Shown here: positions 1-7,901 of the stretch, piece by piece
How the letters are laid out: each line of letters begins with the position of its first letter
Numbering within the stretch: position 1 is the first letter of the stretch
NCBI RefSeq assembly: GCF_024171785.1
Contig: NZ_JAMTCK010000006.1
Location: 248,001 to 312,000 of the forward strand
Source of the DNA: Goodfellowiella coeruleoviolacea
GTDB taxonomy: Bacteria; Actinomycetota; Actinomycetes; Mycobacteriales; Pseudonocardiaceae
Length of the DNA stretch: 64,000 nt
Direction of reading: 5' to 3'
Translations under genes and position numbers: made by a program
The notes under the pieces: model-generated
What the model saw: the letters and a program-made list of their open reading frames with translations, nothing else
What the model was told of the DNA's origin: nothing
The model's database searches: none

Positions 1-330
1 CTGCTGGCACCGGCCCACCTGCCGCAGGAGGCGGCGCAGCGGGCCGGGCACATCCCGTCCGCGGTGAACGTGCCGTGGAGCAAGGCGGCCAACGAGGACG
101 GCACCTTCAAGTCCAACGAGGAACTGCGCGCGCTGTACGCGGAGGCCGGCCTGGACGAGGGGAAGTCCACCATCGCCTACTGCCGGATCGGTGAGCGCTC
201 CTCGCACACCTGGTTCGCCCTGCACGAGCTGCTCGGCTACGAGGACGTGAAGAACTACGACGGCTCGTGGACCGAGTACGGCTCGCTGGTCGGCGTGCCG
301 GTCGAACTCGGCTCGGGCAAGGAGTCCTGA
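1..330 (+). CDS. sseA: Thiosulfate sulfurtransferase (rhodanese), C-terminal part
   Basis: This is the 3' end of a rhodanese-domain sulfurtransferase; its start lies before the window. The reading frame is open from base 1 and supplies 109 residues. The catalytic rhodanese loop is visible as C-R-I-G-E-R-S, with the persulfide-forming Cys codon at 181-183. It is followed by the S-H-T-W-F-A-L helix typical of CysA/SseA-type two-domain enzymes. The family moves sulfane sulfur from thiosulfate or 3-mercaptopyruvate to acceptors in the cytosol. The next gene encodes SseC/DUF1416, the same pairing as cysA2/sseC2 in mycobacteria (from memory), so the two are probably co-transcribed. The exact symbol (sseA or cysA) cannot be settled from the C-terminus. 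Confidence 0.9.
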   Translation: MLAPAHLPQEAAQRAGHIPSAVNVPWSKAANEDGTFKSNEELRALYAEAGLDEGKSTIAYCRIGERSSHTWFALHELLGYEDVKNYDGSWTEYGSLVGVPVELGSGKES

Positions 331-417
331 CCACACCAGCACGGACCAGCGACCCACCGCGGGCGGCAGCCGCTGGTGGCAGCCGCTGGCGGGCGACGAC
401 CGGAACGAGGAGAAGGC

Positions 418-723
418 ATGGATGGATGCGGAGCGCCTGAGCAGGGTGTGCCCCTGCCGGCCGGCGTGAACCTGGACGAGCAGACCGTGCTGGCCGGCAA
501 GGTGCTGGCCGGCGGAACCCCGGTGGGCGGCGCGTTCGTCCGGCTGCTCGACTCGTCCGGGGAGTTCACCGCCGAGGTGGTGTCCTCGGCCGAGGGTGAC
601 TTCCGGTTCTTCGCCGCACCCGGCGGGTGGACCGTGCGCGCGCTGCACCGGCAGGGCAACGGGCAGGCCGAGGTCACCGCGGCCGGGCCCGGACTGCACA
701 CGGTCGAGGTGGCCGTGGCCTGA
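418..723 (+). CDS. sseC: DUF1416 protein (SseC-like)
   Basis: A 101-residue protein of the DUF1416/SseC family, which in actinobacteria sits beside a rhodanese. The ATG at 418 is chosen over an upstream in-frame start because a good ribosome site (GAGGAGAAGG) lies just before it. An N-terminal Cys (M-D-G-C-G) is followed by an Ig-like or transthyretin-like beta fold: V-L-A-G-K-V, then G-T-P-V-G-G-A-F-V-R-L-L-D, then G-D-F-R-F-F-A-A-P-G-G-W-T-V-R-A-L. Its biochemical role is unproven. The gap of about 90 bp to the sulfurtransferase suggests one transcript and a role in sulfur handling, which is inference from context. Confidence 0.88.
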   Translation: MDGCGAPEQGVPLPAGVNLDEQTVLAGKVLAGGTPVGGAFVRLLDSSGEFTAEVVSSAEGDFRFFAAPGGWTVRALHRQGNGQAEVTAAGPGLHTVEVAVA

Positions 724-956
724 CCGCCACCCGCGTCGAGGTGGCCGTGGCCCGATCAGCACCACCTCGGCCGCGGTCGGCGTCGGCCGTCGTCGGCCGG
801 CGTCGGCTTGGTCGCGGGGCCTGGGCGAGTGGCACGCCCAGGCCCCGACCGCTGTCCTGACCGCTGTTCCGGCCGCTGTTCCCGGCCGGTGTCGGGGCGG
901 CCACGGCGTGATCCAACGCTCGTCCCGCCGTCGGCGCGGCGGGCTGGGTGGCCGGT

Positions 957-962
957 TATCCT
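957..962 (+). promoter_or_regulatory. Candidate -10 (TATCCT) of a leaderless transcript
   Basis: TATCCT fits the actinobacterial TAnnnT -10 pattern and ends six bases before the GTG at 969, so transcription would start at or next to the start codon. The same geometry occurs before several other genes here (36250, 42505, 58555 and 62743, all minus strand). Confidence 0.4.
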
Positions 963-968
963 CAGCGG

Positions 969-1079
969 GTGGAGCACTTCGCTGAGTACGTCTTTACGAC
1001 CCTGATGATCGTCGTCGTGATCGGCGTGGTCTGGTTCGCCGGTTACGTTCTCTACCGGCTCTACAGCGACCAGCGCTGA
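969..1079 (+). CDS. Small single-pass membrane peptide, 36 aa
   Basis: An unrecognised 36-residue ORF starting at GTG 969. It reads V-E-H-F-A-E-Y-V-F, then a hydrophobic stretch of about 20 residues (T-L-M-I-V-V-V-I-G-V-V-W-F-A-G-Y-V-L), then a basic tail R-L-Y-S-D-Q-R. This is a clean membrane helix with a short N-terminal tail and a positively charged end. There is no Shine-Dalgarno sequence, but a TATCCT -10-like hexamer lies six bases upstream, as expected for a leaderless mRNA. It sits between sseC and the nitrobindin gene on the same strand. Third codon positions are mostly G/C, as in neighbouring genes. Function is unknown; a small membrane accessory peptide is the most that can be said. 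Confidence 0.55.
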   Translation: MEHFAEYVFTTLMIVVVIGVVWFAGYVLYRLYSDQR

Positions 1080-1140
1080 CCAGTCGCCGTTGCCCGACTG
1101 GCGCTGCTGACCACCACCTCCCGATCGCGAGACGCCGAGC

Positions 1141-1788
1141 ATGAGCGAGCCCAACAACACCGCCAAGCCAGAGCCGGGCAGTGGGGACGAGGCCCTGCGG
1201 GTCGCCGCCGAGCGCGCCGAGCACACCCGTGCCCGCAACCTGCCGCAGTTCGACGACATGCCCATCCCCGCGGACACGGCCAACCTCCGGCTGGGTCCGG
1301 AACTGCACGAGCGCTGCCTGGCGCTGCTGCCCCTGGTCGGCGTGTGGCGCGGCGAGGGTGAGGTCACCTACCCGTCCCTGGACCGCGACTACCGCTACGG
1401 CCAGCAGATCACCTTCGCCCACGACGGGCGGCCGTTCCTGTACTACGAGGCCCGGTCGTGGCTGCTGGACGAGTCCGGCGGGGTGATCCGGCCGGCGGCC
1501 AGGGAGGTCGGCTGGTGGCGTCCGCAGGAGGACGACACCATCGAGCTGCTGCTGACCCACGCCACCGGCATCGTGGAGATCTTCTACGGCCGGCCGCGCA
1601 GCCAGACGTCGTGGGAGCTGGCCACCGACATCGTGATGCGTACGGCCACGGCCAAGGAGGTCAACGCGGCCCAGCGGCTGTACGGCCTGGTCGACGGCGG
1701 CGACCTGGCCTACGTGGAGGAACGCGCCATGGTCGGCCAGTCCATGCAGCCGCACACCTCGGCCCGCCTGCGCCGCGTGGTGGGCTGA
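1141..1788 (+). CDS. Nitrobindin / FABP-family heme-binding protein
   Basis: A 215-residue cytosolic beta-barrel protein of the nitrobindin (THAP4-like, formerly DUF1794) family, which bind ferric heme and act on NO or peroxynitrite. The family motif G-x-W-x-G-x-G is at about residues 67-73 (G-V-W-R-G-E-G). The C-terminal H-T-S-A-R-L-R-R segment carries the His (about 205) expected to be the axial heme ligand. The first 35 residues are polar and probably disordered. It lies downstream of sseC, as in the mycobacterial region, and converges on pabC. Its stop codon falls inside the first unit of a tandem repeat. Confidence 0.88.
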   Translation: MSEPNNTAKPEPGSGDEALRVAAERAEHTRARNLPQFDDMPIPADTANLRLGPELHERCLALLPLVGVWRGEGEVTYPSLDRDYRYGQQITFAHDGRPFLYYEARSWLLDESGGVIRPAAREVGWWRPQEDDTIELLLTHATGIVEIFYGRPRSQTSWELATDIVMRTATAKEVNAAQRLYGLVDGGDLAYVEERAMVGQSMQPHTSARLRRVVG

Positions 1789-1889
1789 CGCCGGGCGAGC
1801 TGACGCCGGGCGAGTTGACCTCGGGTGAGCTTGACCTCGGGTGAGCTTGACCTCGGGTGAGCTTGACCTCGGGTGAGCTGACACCGGGA
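1785..1889. repeat. Tandem 15-16 bp minisatellite, about 7 units
   Basis: Seven head-to-tail units. Two are CTGACGCCGGGCGAG, one is TTGACCTCGGGTGAG, three are the 16-bp CTTGACCTCGGGTGAG, and a degenerate CTGACACCGGGA closes the array. The first unit contains the nitrobindin stop codon (TGA at 1786-1788). Units are contiguous without spacers, so this is not CRISPR. Slippage of an original 15-bp unit is the likely origin. Confidence 0.9.
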
Positions 1890-1990
1890 CGCGCCGGAGC
1901 CGCCGGACGGATGCGGCCGGGCGAGCGGGGCGGCGGAGTGTATCCCGGTTCACGCGTGACGCCGGCACGATCAGCCGATCGGGGCGGCAG

Positions 1991-2100
1991 TTGTGCACAG
2001 GTCCCGCGGTTGTCCACAGCCCGCGCCGCGCTGATCGCCGGGCGGTGGTGGGGTGGATAGGCTGGACCCGGGGTCGCCCCCCTGGGAGGGCGGGGGTGTG
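1991..2100 (+). repeat. Dispersed DnaA-box-pair element, copy 1
   Basis: First of five related elements. In order: TTGTGCACAG at 1991, TTGTCCACAG at 2010 (19 bp later), about 38 bp of variable sequence, GGATAGGCTGG with TAGGCT starting at 2058, then a GGGGTCGCCCCCC block followed by GGGAGGG and GGGGG runs to 2100. It lies between the convergent 3' ends of the nitrobindin gene and pabC. The decamers resemble the high-GC DnaA box TTGTCCACA. Confidence 0.85.
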
Positions 2101-2236
2101 GGGTGTCGGCGCGGTGCGCACCCCGCTTCACCCCTGTGGGTGGCGTGCGCCGACGGGGAGTGATCGCGCGGGACGGTTGTGCGCGCCCACCCCGGGGTCG
2201 ACCGGGGCAGGCGCTCGCACTCACCGCACCAGCGGC

Positions 2237-3079
2237 TCAGTACTCCGACTCGTAGAAGGCGTTCAGCTCGGTGTGCAGGGCGGTGGCGTCGGTCAGCGGC
2301 TCGCCGTCCAGGGTGTGCACCCGGGTGATCTTGCGGACGCTGGAGACCAGGAACACGCCGTCGGCCGCGCGCAGGTCGGCCACGCGCAGCGGCTCCACCT
2401 TGGTGACCCAGCCGGCGCGTTCGGCGCCGCGGAACAGCGCGGCCTGGGTGGTGCCGGGCAGGATGCCCAGGGTCGCCGGCGGGGTGCGCAGGGTTCCCTC
2501 GGTCACCGCGACCACCGTGGACGTGGGGCCCTCCAGCACCAGGCCGTCCGAGGTGGTGAACACGACCTCGGCCGCGCCGCGGCGCTCCGCCTCGCGCAGC
2601 GCCGCCATGTTCACCGCGTACGACAGCGACTTCGCGCCCAGCAGCAGCCACGGCGCCCGCTCGGCCAGACCGGGTTCGATACCCCGTTCCAGGGTGATCG
2701 CGGCGATGCCCTCGACGCGCTGGCGCAGCACCTTCTCGCCGATGTCCATGCCCAGGGCGAACGCGGTGGGCGTGCCGTCACCGCCCTCCACACCCCGGGT
2801 GAGGACGAGCTTCAGCGCGAATTCGTCGCCGCCCGTCCAGTTGTCCAGCACGACCTGGATGGCCTGCCGCCACGCCGCGTGGTCCGGCTCGGGCAGGTCG
2901 AGCATGGCCGCCGACCTGGACAGCCGGTCGAGGTGGGCATCCACCTCCCTGGGCCACCCGTTGACCACCAGGATCGTCTCGAAGACCCCGTCACCGCGCA
3001 TCAGTCCGAGGTCGTCGACCCGCAGCAGCGGACTGTCCGGATCGGCCAGGGTTCCATCGAGCAGAGCGAGAACGCGCAT
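2237..3079 (-). CDS. pabC: Aminodeoxychorismate lyase (class IV PLP enzyme)
   Basis: A 280-residue class IV aminotransferase-fold enzyme. The likely reaction is release of pyruvate from 4-amino-4-deoxychorismate to give p-aminobenzoate for folate synthesis. The PLP Lys is K150 in G-A-K-S-L-S-Y-A-V-N. The downstream G-L-V-L-E-G-P-T-S-T-V and G-I-L-P-G-T-T-Q-A-A-L segments are the phosphate-binding parts of the fold. D-amino-acid or branched-chain aminotransferases share this fold, but the length, the R-G-D-G-V-F-E-T start and the gene order (next to ygfZ and nitrobindin) favour PabC. It starts at ATG 3079, divergent from the Fur-family gene about 70 bp away. Confidence 0.85.
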   Translation of the reverse strand: MRVLALLDGTLADPDSPLLRVDDLGLMRGDGVFETILVVNGWPREVDAHLDRLSRSAAMLDLPEPDHAAWRQAIQVVLDNWTGGDEFALKLVLTRGVEGGDGTPTAFALGMDIGEKVLRQRVEGIAAITLERGIEPGLAERAPWLLLGAKSLSYAVNMAALREAERRGAAEVVFTTSDGLVLEGPTSTVVAVTEGTLRTPPATLGILPGTTQAALFRGAERAGWVTKVEPLRVADLRAADGVFLVSSVRKITRVHTLDGEPLTDATALHTELNAFYESEY

Positions 3080-3150
3080 GCGGCGAGGGTACTCACGGGC
3101 CCGGGCGGACAGCCCCTCGGCGGGGTGACAGGGCGCCTACGATCGAAGGG

Positions 3151-3657
3151 GTGGGAACCGTGGGTGAGAACCGGCTGGACGAGGCGCCGGAGGAGCGCGC
3201 CGGACTGCGCAGGACCCTGCACGAGCGCGGCATGCGGATGACGCCGCAGCGCCAACTGGTGCTCGACGCGGTCCGGGAACTCCAGCACTCCACCCCGGAA
3301 CAGGTGTGCCAGTACGTCCAGCGCACCGCCCCCACGGTGAACATCACCACCATCTACCGCACCCTGGACCTGCTGGAGCGCCTCGGCCTGGTCCGGCACA
3401 CCCACCTGGGGCACGGCGCGCCCACCTACTCGGTGGACGACCACGAGCACGTGCACCTGGTCTGCCACCGCTGCGGCCGGGTGGACGAGGTGCCGTGCGA
3501 GCTGTTGGACGGCCTGGCCGGAACACTGCGGACGCGCCGGGGGTTCCAGTTGGACGCGAGCCACCTCGCGCTGTCCGGCACCTGCCGGGCCTGCTCCCCG
3601 CCCCGGGAGGACGTTTCCGACCCCCGGCCAGGGAGCAGTGCGGACGCGGCGCGATGA
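3151..3657 (+). CDS. Fur-family metalloregulator
   Basis: A 168-residue Fur-superfamily repressor with an N-terminal winged helix (about 15-95, including T-P-Q-R-Q-L-V-L-D-A and N-I-T-T-I-Y-R-T-L-D-L-L) and a C-terminal dimerisation domain. Two CxxC pairs (C105/C108 and C145/C148) form the usual structural zinc site. The D-H-E-H-V-H run at 97-102 supplies regulatory metal ligands. Whether it senses iron, zinc or peroxide cannot be read from sequence; the double CxxC is common in Zur and PerR-like members. The GTG at 3151 has a TACGAT -10-like hexamer (3138-3143) seven bases upstream, suggesting a leaderless mRNA; a GTG at 3160 with GAAGGGG before it is the alternative. The gene is followed 21 bp later by ygfZ. 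Confidence 0.88.
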   Translation: MGTVGENRLDEAPEERAGLRRTLHERGMRMTPQRQLVLDAVRELQHSTPEQVCQYVQRTAPTVNITTIYRTLDLLERLGLVRHTHLGHGAPTYSVDDHEHVHLVCHRCGRVDEVPCELLDGLAGTLRTRRGFQLDASHLALSGTCRACSPPREDVSDPRPGSSADAAR

Positions 3658-3678
3658 CCCCGTGAGGAGCGGACCACA

Positions 3679-4869
3679 GTGCGCAACCCAGCGACCGATC
3701 CGGTCGACCCAGCCGAGCCGACCGGGACAGCGGCGGTGACCGAGGCGGCGGCCTCCCCCTCCACCTCCCCCACCCTCAGCCTGCCGGGCGCGGTGCCGCC
3801 GCCGGACGCCTCGGCCGACCGGCCGGCCGTGGACGCGGGCGTGCCGTGGCACTTCGGCGACCCGTTCGCCGAGCAGCGGGCCGCGGCCCGGTCGGTGGCC
3901 GTGTTCGACCGGTCCAACCGGGGGGTGCTGGCCGTGCCCGGCGCCGACCGGTTCTCCTGGCTGCACTCGCTGACCAGCCAGGACTTCACCGGGCTCGGTG
4001 TGGGACGGGGCAGCGAGGCCCTGGTGCTGGACGCCCAGGGGCGGATCGAGCACCACCTGGCGGTGGCCAGTGCGGACGAGGTGGTGTGGCTGGACGTGGA
4101 GCCGGGCACGGCCGGCGCGCTGCTGTCCTACCTGGACTCGATGCGGTTCTGGTCCCAGGTGGAGCCGAGGGACGCCACCGCGGAACTGGCGGTGCTGTCC
4201 CTGGTGGGCCCGGACACCGACCGGACGCTGGAGCGGGCCGGCTGGCCGGTGCCGGCCGCCCCGCACGGGGTGGCGGCCCGGGCCGGGGGCGGCCTCGCCC
4301 GGCGGGTGGACTGGCCGGGCGAGCACGCGGTCGACCTGCTGGTGCCCCGGGGTGAGCTGCTCGCCACCTGGCGGGCGCTGACCGAGGCCGGCGCGCGGCC
4401 GGCGGGCAGCTGGGCGTTCGAGGCGCTGCGGGTGGAGGCGCTGCGGCCGAGGCTGGGCGTGGACACCGACGAGCGGACCATCCCGCACGAGGTGAACCTG
4501 ATCGGCCCGGCGGTGCACCTGAACAAGGGGTGCTACCGGGGGCAGGAGACCGTGGCCAAGGTGCACAACGTGGGCCGGCCGCCGCGCCGGATGGTGCTGC
4601 TGCACCTGGACGGCTCGGCCGAGGTGCAGCCGGAGACCGGGGACCCGGTGCTGCTCGGCGAGAAGGTCGTCGGCCGGGTCGGCACGGTGGTCCGCCACCA
4701 CGAGTTGGGCACGGTGGCGCTGGCGCTGCTCAAGCGGTCCGCGCCGGTGGACGTGGAGCTGGTGGCCGGGGTGGACGACCGGGCGGTGCAGGCGGCCGTG
4801 GACCCGGACTCGATTCCCCCGGAAGGGGTGGCTCCCGGTCGGGAGGCCGTTCGGCAGCTGCGTGGCTGA
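3679..4869 (+). CDS. ygfZ: Folate-binding protein YgfZ (tRNA/iron-sulfur related)
   Basis: A 396-residue member of the YgfZ/GcvT-like family, folate-dependent factors needed for repair or assembly of some Fe-S enzymes. The diagnostic K-G-C-Y-R-G-Q-E box is at about 283-290 with its conserved Cys. The preceding I-P-H-E-V-N-L motif and C-terminal beta barrel also match. An N-terminal extension of about 50 residues is rich in Pro, Ala and Thr and looks disordered. GTG 3679 is preceded by GAGGAGC. It sits just after the Fur-family gene, so metal-responsive co-regulation is plausible but not shown. Confidence 0.9.
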   Translation: MRNPATDPVDPAEPTGTAAVTEAAASPSTSPTLSLPGAVPPPDASADRPAVDAGVPWHFGDPFAEQRAAARSVAVFDRSNRGVLAVPGADRFSWLHSLTSQDFTGLGVGRGSEALVLDAQGRIEHHLAVASADEVVWLDVEPGTAGALLSYLDSMRFWSQVEPRDATAELAVLSLVGPDTDRTLERAGWPVPAAPHGVAARAGGGLARRVDWPGEHAVDLLVPRGELLATWRALTEAGARPAGSWAFEALRVEALRPRLGVDTDERTIPHEVNLIGPAVHLNKGCYRGQETVAKVHNVGRPPRRMVLLHLDGSAEVQPETGDPVLLGEKVVGRVGTVVRHHELGTVALALLKRSAPVDVELVAGVDDRAVQAAVDPDSIPPEGVAPGREAVRQLRG

Positions 4870-4973
4870 CCGGCGCTGACCAGCGTGGACCAGCCGGCGG
4901 CCGGACCCGGGGCGGTGGGCTGGGGCATTCGGGTGGTCGCGCGAAACGGCACGCTCGTGCCAGGATCGCGGCC

Positions 4974-5852
4974 ATGTCCTCGCCCACGTCTCCGTCCGGC
5001 CCGGTGGGCCCGCGCAGTTCAGGAACCCTGATCACCGTCGCCCCGACCGGGGCCGAGCACCGCAAGTCCGACGTGCCCAACCTGCCGGTCACCCTGGCCG
5101 AGCTGGTCAGCACGGCCCAGGACTGCGAGCGGGTCGGCGCGGGCATGATCCACGTGCACATCCGGGACGCGGCCGCCCAACCCACCCTGGACCTGGGGCT
5201 GCTGACCGAGACGGTGGCGGCGCTGCGGGCCGAGACCAACCTGGTGGTGCAGTTGTCCACGGGTGGGGCGGTCACCGACCCGGAGTCGGACCGGCTGCGC
5301 GTGCTGGACGCCCTGCCGGACTCGGCGTCCTGCACCATGGGCACGGTCAACTTCGGTGACGACGTGTTCATGAACCGCTGGGAGTTCATCGTCGAGCTGC
5401 ACCAGCGCATGCGGGACCGGGGCATCGTGCCCGAGTACGAGATCTTCGACCTGGGTCAGCTGGCCTCGCTGCACCGGCTGCTGGACAAGCACGGCCTGCC
5501 GGCCGGCGGGCACGTGCACGTGGACCTGGTGATGGGTGTGCCTGGCGGGATGCCCGGGGACGTGCAGACCCTGGTGGCGGCGCTGCGGCTGCTGCCGGAG
5601 GGCGCGTCGTTCTCGGCGACCGGCATCGGCCGGACCTCGCTGCCGGTGATGCTGGCGGCCCTGTCCGCCGGCGGCCACCTGCGGGTGGGCATGGAGGACA
5701 CGCTCTCCTACGCCAAGGGCGAGCCGGTGCGGGACAACGCGCAACTGGTGGCCAGGGCGGCCGGGCTGGCGCGCATCGCGCAGCGGCCGCCGCTGTCGGC
5801 CGACGAGGTGCGGGCGCTGCTCGGGGCAGCGCGCCCCGAGCCAGTGGCCTAG
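4974..5852 (+). CDS. BKACE-family enzyme (3-keto-5-aminohexanoate cleavage type)
   Basis: A 292-residue beta-keto acid cleavage enzyme (BKACE, DUF849). The family condenses a beta-keto acid with acetyl-CoA and cleaves it to acetoacetate plus a new CoA ester, using a zinc ion. The TIM-barrel motifs are present: an early T-V-A-P-T-G-A-E-H, the zinc-binding H-V-H in M-I-H-V-H-I-R-D, V-Q-L-S-T-G-G, and the distal G-M-E-D-T-L-S-Y loop carrying a zinc-ligand Glu. The true substrate varies across the family and cannot be assigned. ATG 4974 is used; the frame is open further upstream but that part is shadow of ygfZ. CAGGAT at 4960-4965 could be a -10 for a near-leaderless start. Confidence 0.85.
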   Translation: MSSPTSPSGPVGPRSSGTLITVAPTGAEHRKSDVPNLPVTLAELVSTAQDCERVGAGMIHVHIRDAAAQPTLDLGLLTETVAALRAETNLVVQLSTGGAVTDPESDRLRVLDALPDSASCTMGTVNFGDDVFMNRWEFIVELHQRMRDRGIVPEYEIFDLGQLASLHRLLDKHGLPAGGHVHVDLVMGVPGGMPGDVQTLVAALRLLPEGASFSATGIGRTSLPVMLAALSAGGHLRVGMEDTLSYAKGEPVRDNAQLVARAAGLARIAQRPPLSADEVRALLGAARPEPVA

Positions 5853-5920
5853 TCGGGGTCGTCTGTTCGGGTAATCGCCGGTGGACAGCACTGGCTCGGT
5901 ACAGCGGGAGAGGCAGGCAA

Positions 5921-6661
5921 GTGGTGGCGGCGGGACCGGATGTACCTCAGGATGGTCATGTGATCGAGGTGCGCCCGGGCGGGCGCCGTCGCATCGACCG
6001 GGTGCTCGCGCCGGACTACACGACCGGCGTCGAGCAGCGGCCGCTGGCTGACGTGCGCGCGCTGCGGGACGAAGCGGCCCAGGAGGAGACCGACCTGTCC
6101 TACCTGCGGCGGCTGCTGCACGCCCGGATCGACATCGTGCGGGCCGAGCAGCAGCGCCGGTCCGACGGCGGGTCCGCGTCCGTGGTGGACCAGCTGGTGA
6201 CGATCCTGTCGGTGAACGCGGTGGGCCCGGCCACTGGTTCGGGCCGGTACCAGACGCTGCAGCCGTCGCGGGCCGAGGCGCACCGCCGGCACGTGGAGGC
6301 GCTGGTGTCCGACGTGGACCTGTCCAACGTCGCCTCGCTGACCGATCAGGAGCTGGCCACGGCACTGGCCGCGTTCGTGGCCGAGGAGGCGTCGGTGTCC
6401 CAGCGGCGCCGGGAGGTGCAGGCGGTGGTCGACCGGCTCAACGCCGAGATCGGCAGCCGCTACCAGGCGGGGCAGGCGTCCGTGGACGACCTGTTGTCGG
6501 CCGCGCGCCAGCCGTCCTCGGGTGGCGTCGTCGAGGGCGCCTCGGACGGCGGCGACGTCACGGACGGCGGCACCGTCACCGGCGGCGGCACCGTCGCGGG
6601 CGGCCCGCCGGAGCCCCGGTCCGACGGCGGTGGCGCGGGCAGCGGTGGCGCGGCCGGCTGA
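5921..6661 (+). CDS. rsiG: RsiG-like anti-sigma factor with c-di-GMP motifs
   Basis: A 246-residue protein resembling RsiG, the c-di-GMP-responsive anti-sigma factor that holds the sporulation sigma factor WhiG in Streptomyces. RsiG binds ligand through two helices bearing E-x3-S-x2-R-x3-Q-x3-D. Here the second helix matches perfectly (E156, S160, R163, Q167, D171). The first matches except that His replaces Gln (E56, S60, R63, H67, D71). Residues from about 195 on are a Gly/Ser/Val-rich tail with no predicted structure. The start is GTG 5921 after GAGAGGCAGG. WhiG is not in the window. A GGDEF/EAL enzyme that could set c-di-GMP levels lies at 44-46 kb. Confidence 0.72.
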   Translation: MVAAGPDVPQDGHVIEVRPGGRRRIDRVLAPDYTTGVEQRPLADVRALRDEAAQEETDLSYLRRLLHARIDIVRAEQQRRSDGGSASVVDQLVTILSVNAVGPATGSGRYQTLQPSRAEAHRRHVEALVSDVDLSNVASLTDQELATALAAFVAEEASVSQRRREVQAVVDRLNAEIGSRYQAGQASVDDLLSAARQPSSGGVVEGASDGGDVTDGGTVTGGGTVAGGPPEPRSDGGGAGSGGAAG

Positions 6662-6825
6662 CTGAGTCGGCCCACCCGGCCCAGCCGGCCCACCCGGGTC
6701 GGCCGGATCAGTTGGTCCAGTCGGCCCGGCCGGCCGGTCAGGTCGGCCCTTTTTCAGCTCGGTTGGCCCGACCGGCCCGGGGTCGTCACCGGATCGGGAG
6801 TCACACGTTCCGGTGATGCGCGCGG

Positions 6826-7719
6826 TCAGCCGTGCCGCTCGCGGAAGGCCAGTTCGCCCCAGAACTCGCGCAGCCGCTCGTAGCGGCCGGCGACCTCCTC
6901 GGCGTTGCCCGACTCCAGTCCGGTCAGGATCGCGTGCACGTCCTGGGCCGAGGTGTCCTCGACCAGTTCGGTGTCGCCGATCAGCTGGACCAGGCCGCCG
7001 TAGTCGAGTTCCACGGCCGAGTGCGGGTGGAAGTGCTCCAGCCACCGGCCGGTGTCCTGCAGCACCTTGGCCGGGCCGTCCTCGCCGATGGTGGTGCGCA
7101 CCACGGCCAGCGCCCTGGCCAGTCGGCGGCGCGCGTCGGCCATGGCGATCCGCCAGCACACCTGCCGTTCCGGGTCGTCGCGCGGCGCCAGCACCACGTG
7201 CCGGCTGTCCGGGTCGACCAGGGAGAACCACGGCAGCGGCACGGTCCAGGTCGTGGAGATCACGTGCACGGCGCTGCTCGGCAGCTCCGCCATGACCGAG
7301 GTGGCCCTGGCGCGCACCGCGTCCGGGCCGAGCGGCAGGGCCGCCGCCCGCAGTGGCGCCGACGCGGTGGCCAGGAAGCCGACCAGGGCCGCGGCCGAGC
7401 GGGCGCGCAGGTCCAGTGGGCAGATCAGCGGGCCGGGGCCGACCGAGGCGGCCGGGTTGGTCGGCACCTCGGCCGGGTCCAGCACCAGGACGTCCACGGG
7501 GGCGTTGTCCTCGGCGGCGCCGTCGGCGTCCTCACCGGGCAGCAGCCGCACGGGCGTGGCCACCTGTGAGCGCAGCCACAGTTCGCGTTCCCGCTCGCTG
7601 GCCTCGGACCGGTTCAGCGGTCCCCGTCGTACCGCCTGGCGCACCCGTTCGGCGAACGGTTCGTCAAACGAGGACAACGGTTCGTACACCCTGAGGTAGG
7701 CGACGAACGGTCGAGGCAC
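6826..7719 (-). CDS. Conserved actinobacterial hypothetical protein
   Basis: An unrecognised 297-residue protein. The start is placed at GTG 7719 (V-P-R-P-F-V-A-Y-L-R-V-Y-E-P-L) because the frame upstream is Cys/His-rich and atypical. No signal peptide or membrane helix is seen. The middle holds V-D-V-L-V-L-D-P-A and the P-L-I-C-P-L-D-L-R-A-R-S-A-A-A-L helix. The sequence is acidic towards the C-terminus, which ends L-R-E-F-W-G-E-L-A-F-R-E-R-H-G. It diverges from the DUF3073 gene and converges on rsiG. I recall similar proteins beside DUF3073 in other actinomycetes but know of no function. Confidence 0.75.
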   Translation of the reverse strand: MPRPFVAYLRVYEPLSSFDEPFAERVRQAVRRGPLNRSEASERERELWLRSQVATPVRLLPGEDADGAAEDNAPVDVLVLDPAEVPTNPAASVGPGPLICPLDLRARSAAALVGFLATASAPLRAAALPLGPDAVRARATSVMAELPSSAVHVISTTWTVPLPWFSLVDPDSRHVVLAPRDDPERQVCWRIAMADARRRLARALAVVRTTIGEDGPAKVLQDTGRWLEHFHPHSAVELDYGGLVQLIGDTELVEDTSAQDVHAILTGLESGNAEEVAGRYERLREFWGELAFRERHG

Positions 7720-7901
7720 GGCTCCATGGTCGCATGGGCCAGGTCGGTGACACCAAGCGGTGGTAATCACCCGGTCCCACCGGATGCCGCGTCGCGAGGA
7801 ACCCCATCGGCACGGTACGGTAGTTACTAGGAATCAGTTGTCGAGACGAGCGGGGCCGCCGTTCCCCCGGCCGCCCCGTCCCTGTGCGAGGGGGTCGAGC
7901 C

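Noticed and set aside
1785-1889. Possible small CRISPR array
   Set aside because: Repeat units abut with no unique spacers and no cas genes are nearby.
1991-2160. Small ORF starting at the GTG after the G-rich tract of the dispersed element
   Set aside because: In copy 4 the same GTG is followed directly by TGA, and no frame is shared among the five copies.
2671-2685. tRNA T-loop-like GGTTCGATACCCC
   Set aside because: It lies in the coding frame of pabC and no acceptor, anticodon or D arms surround it.
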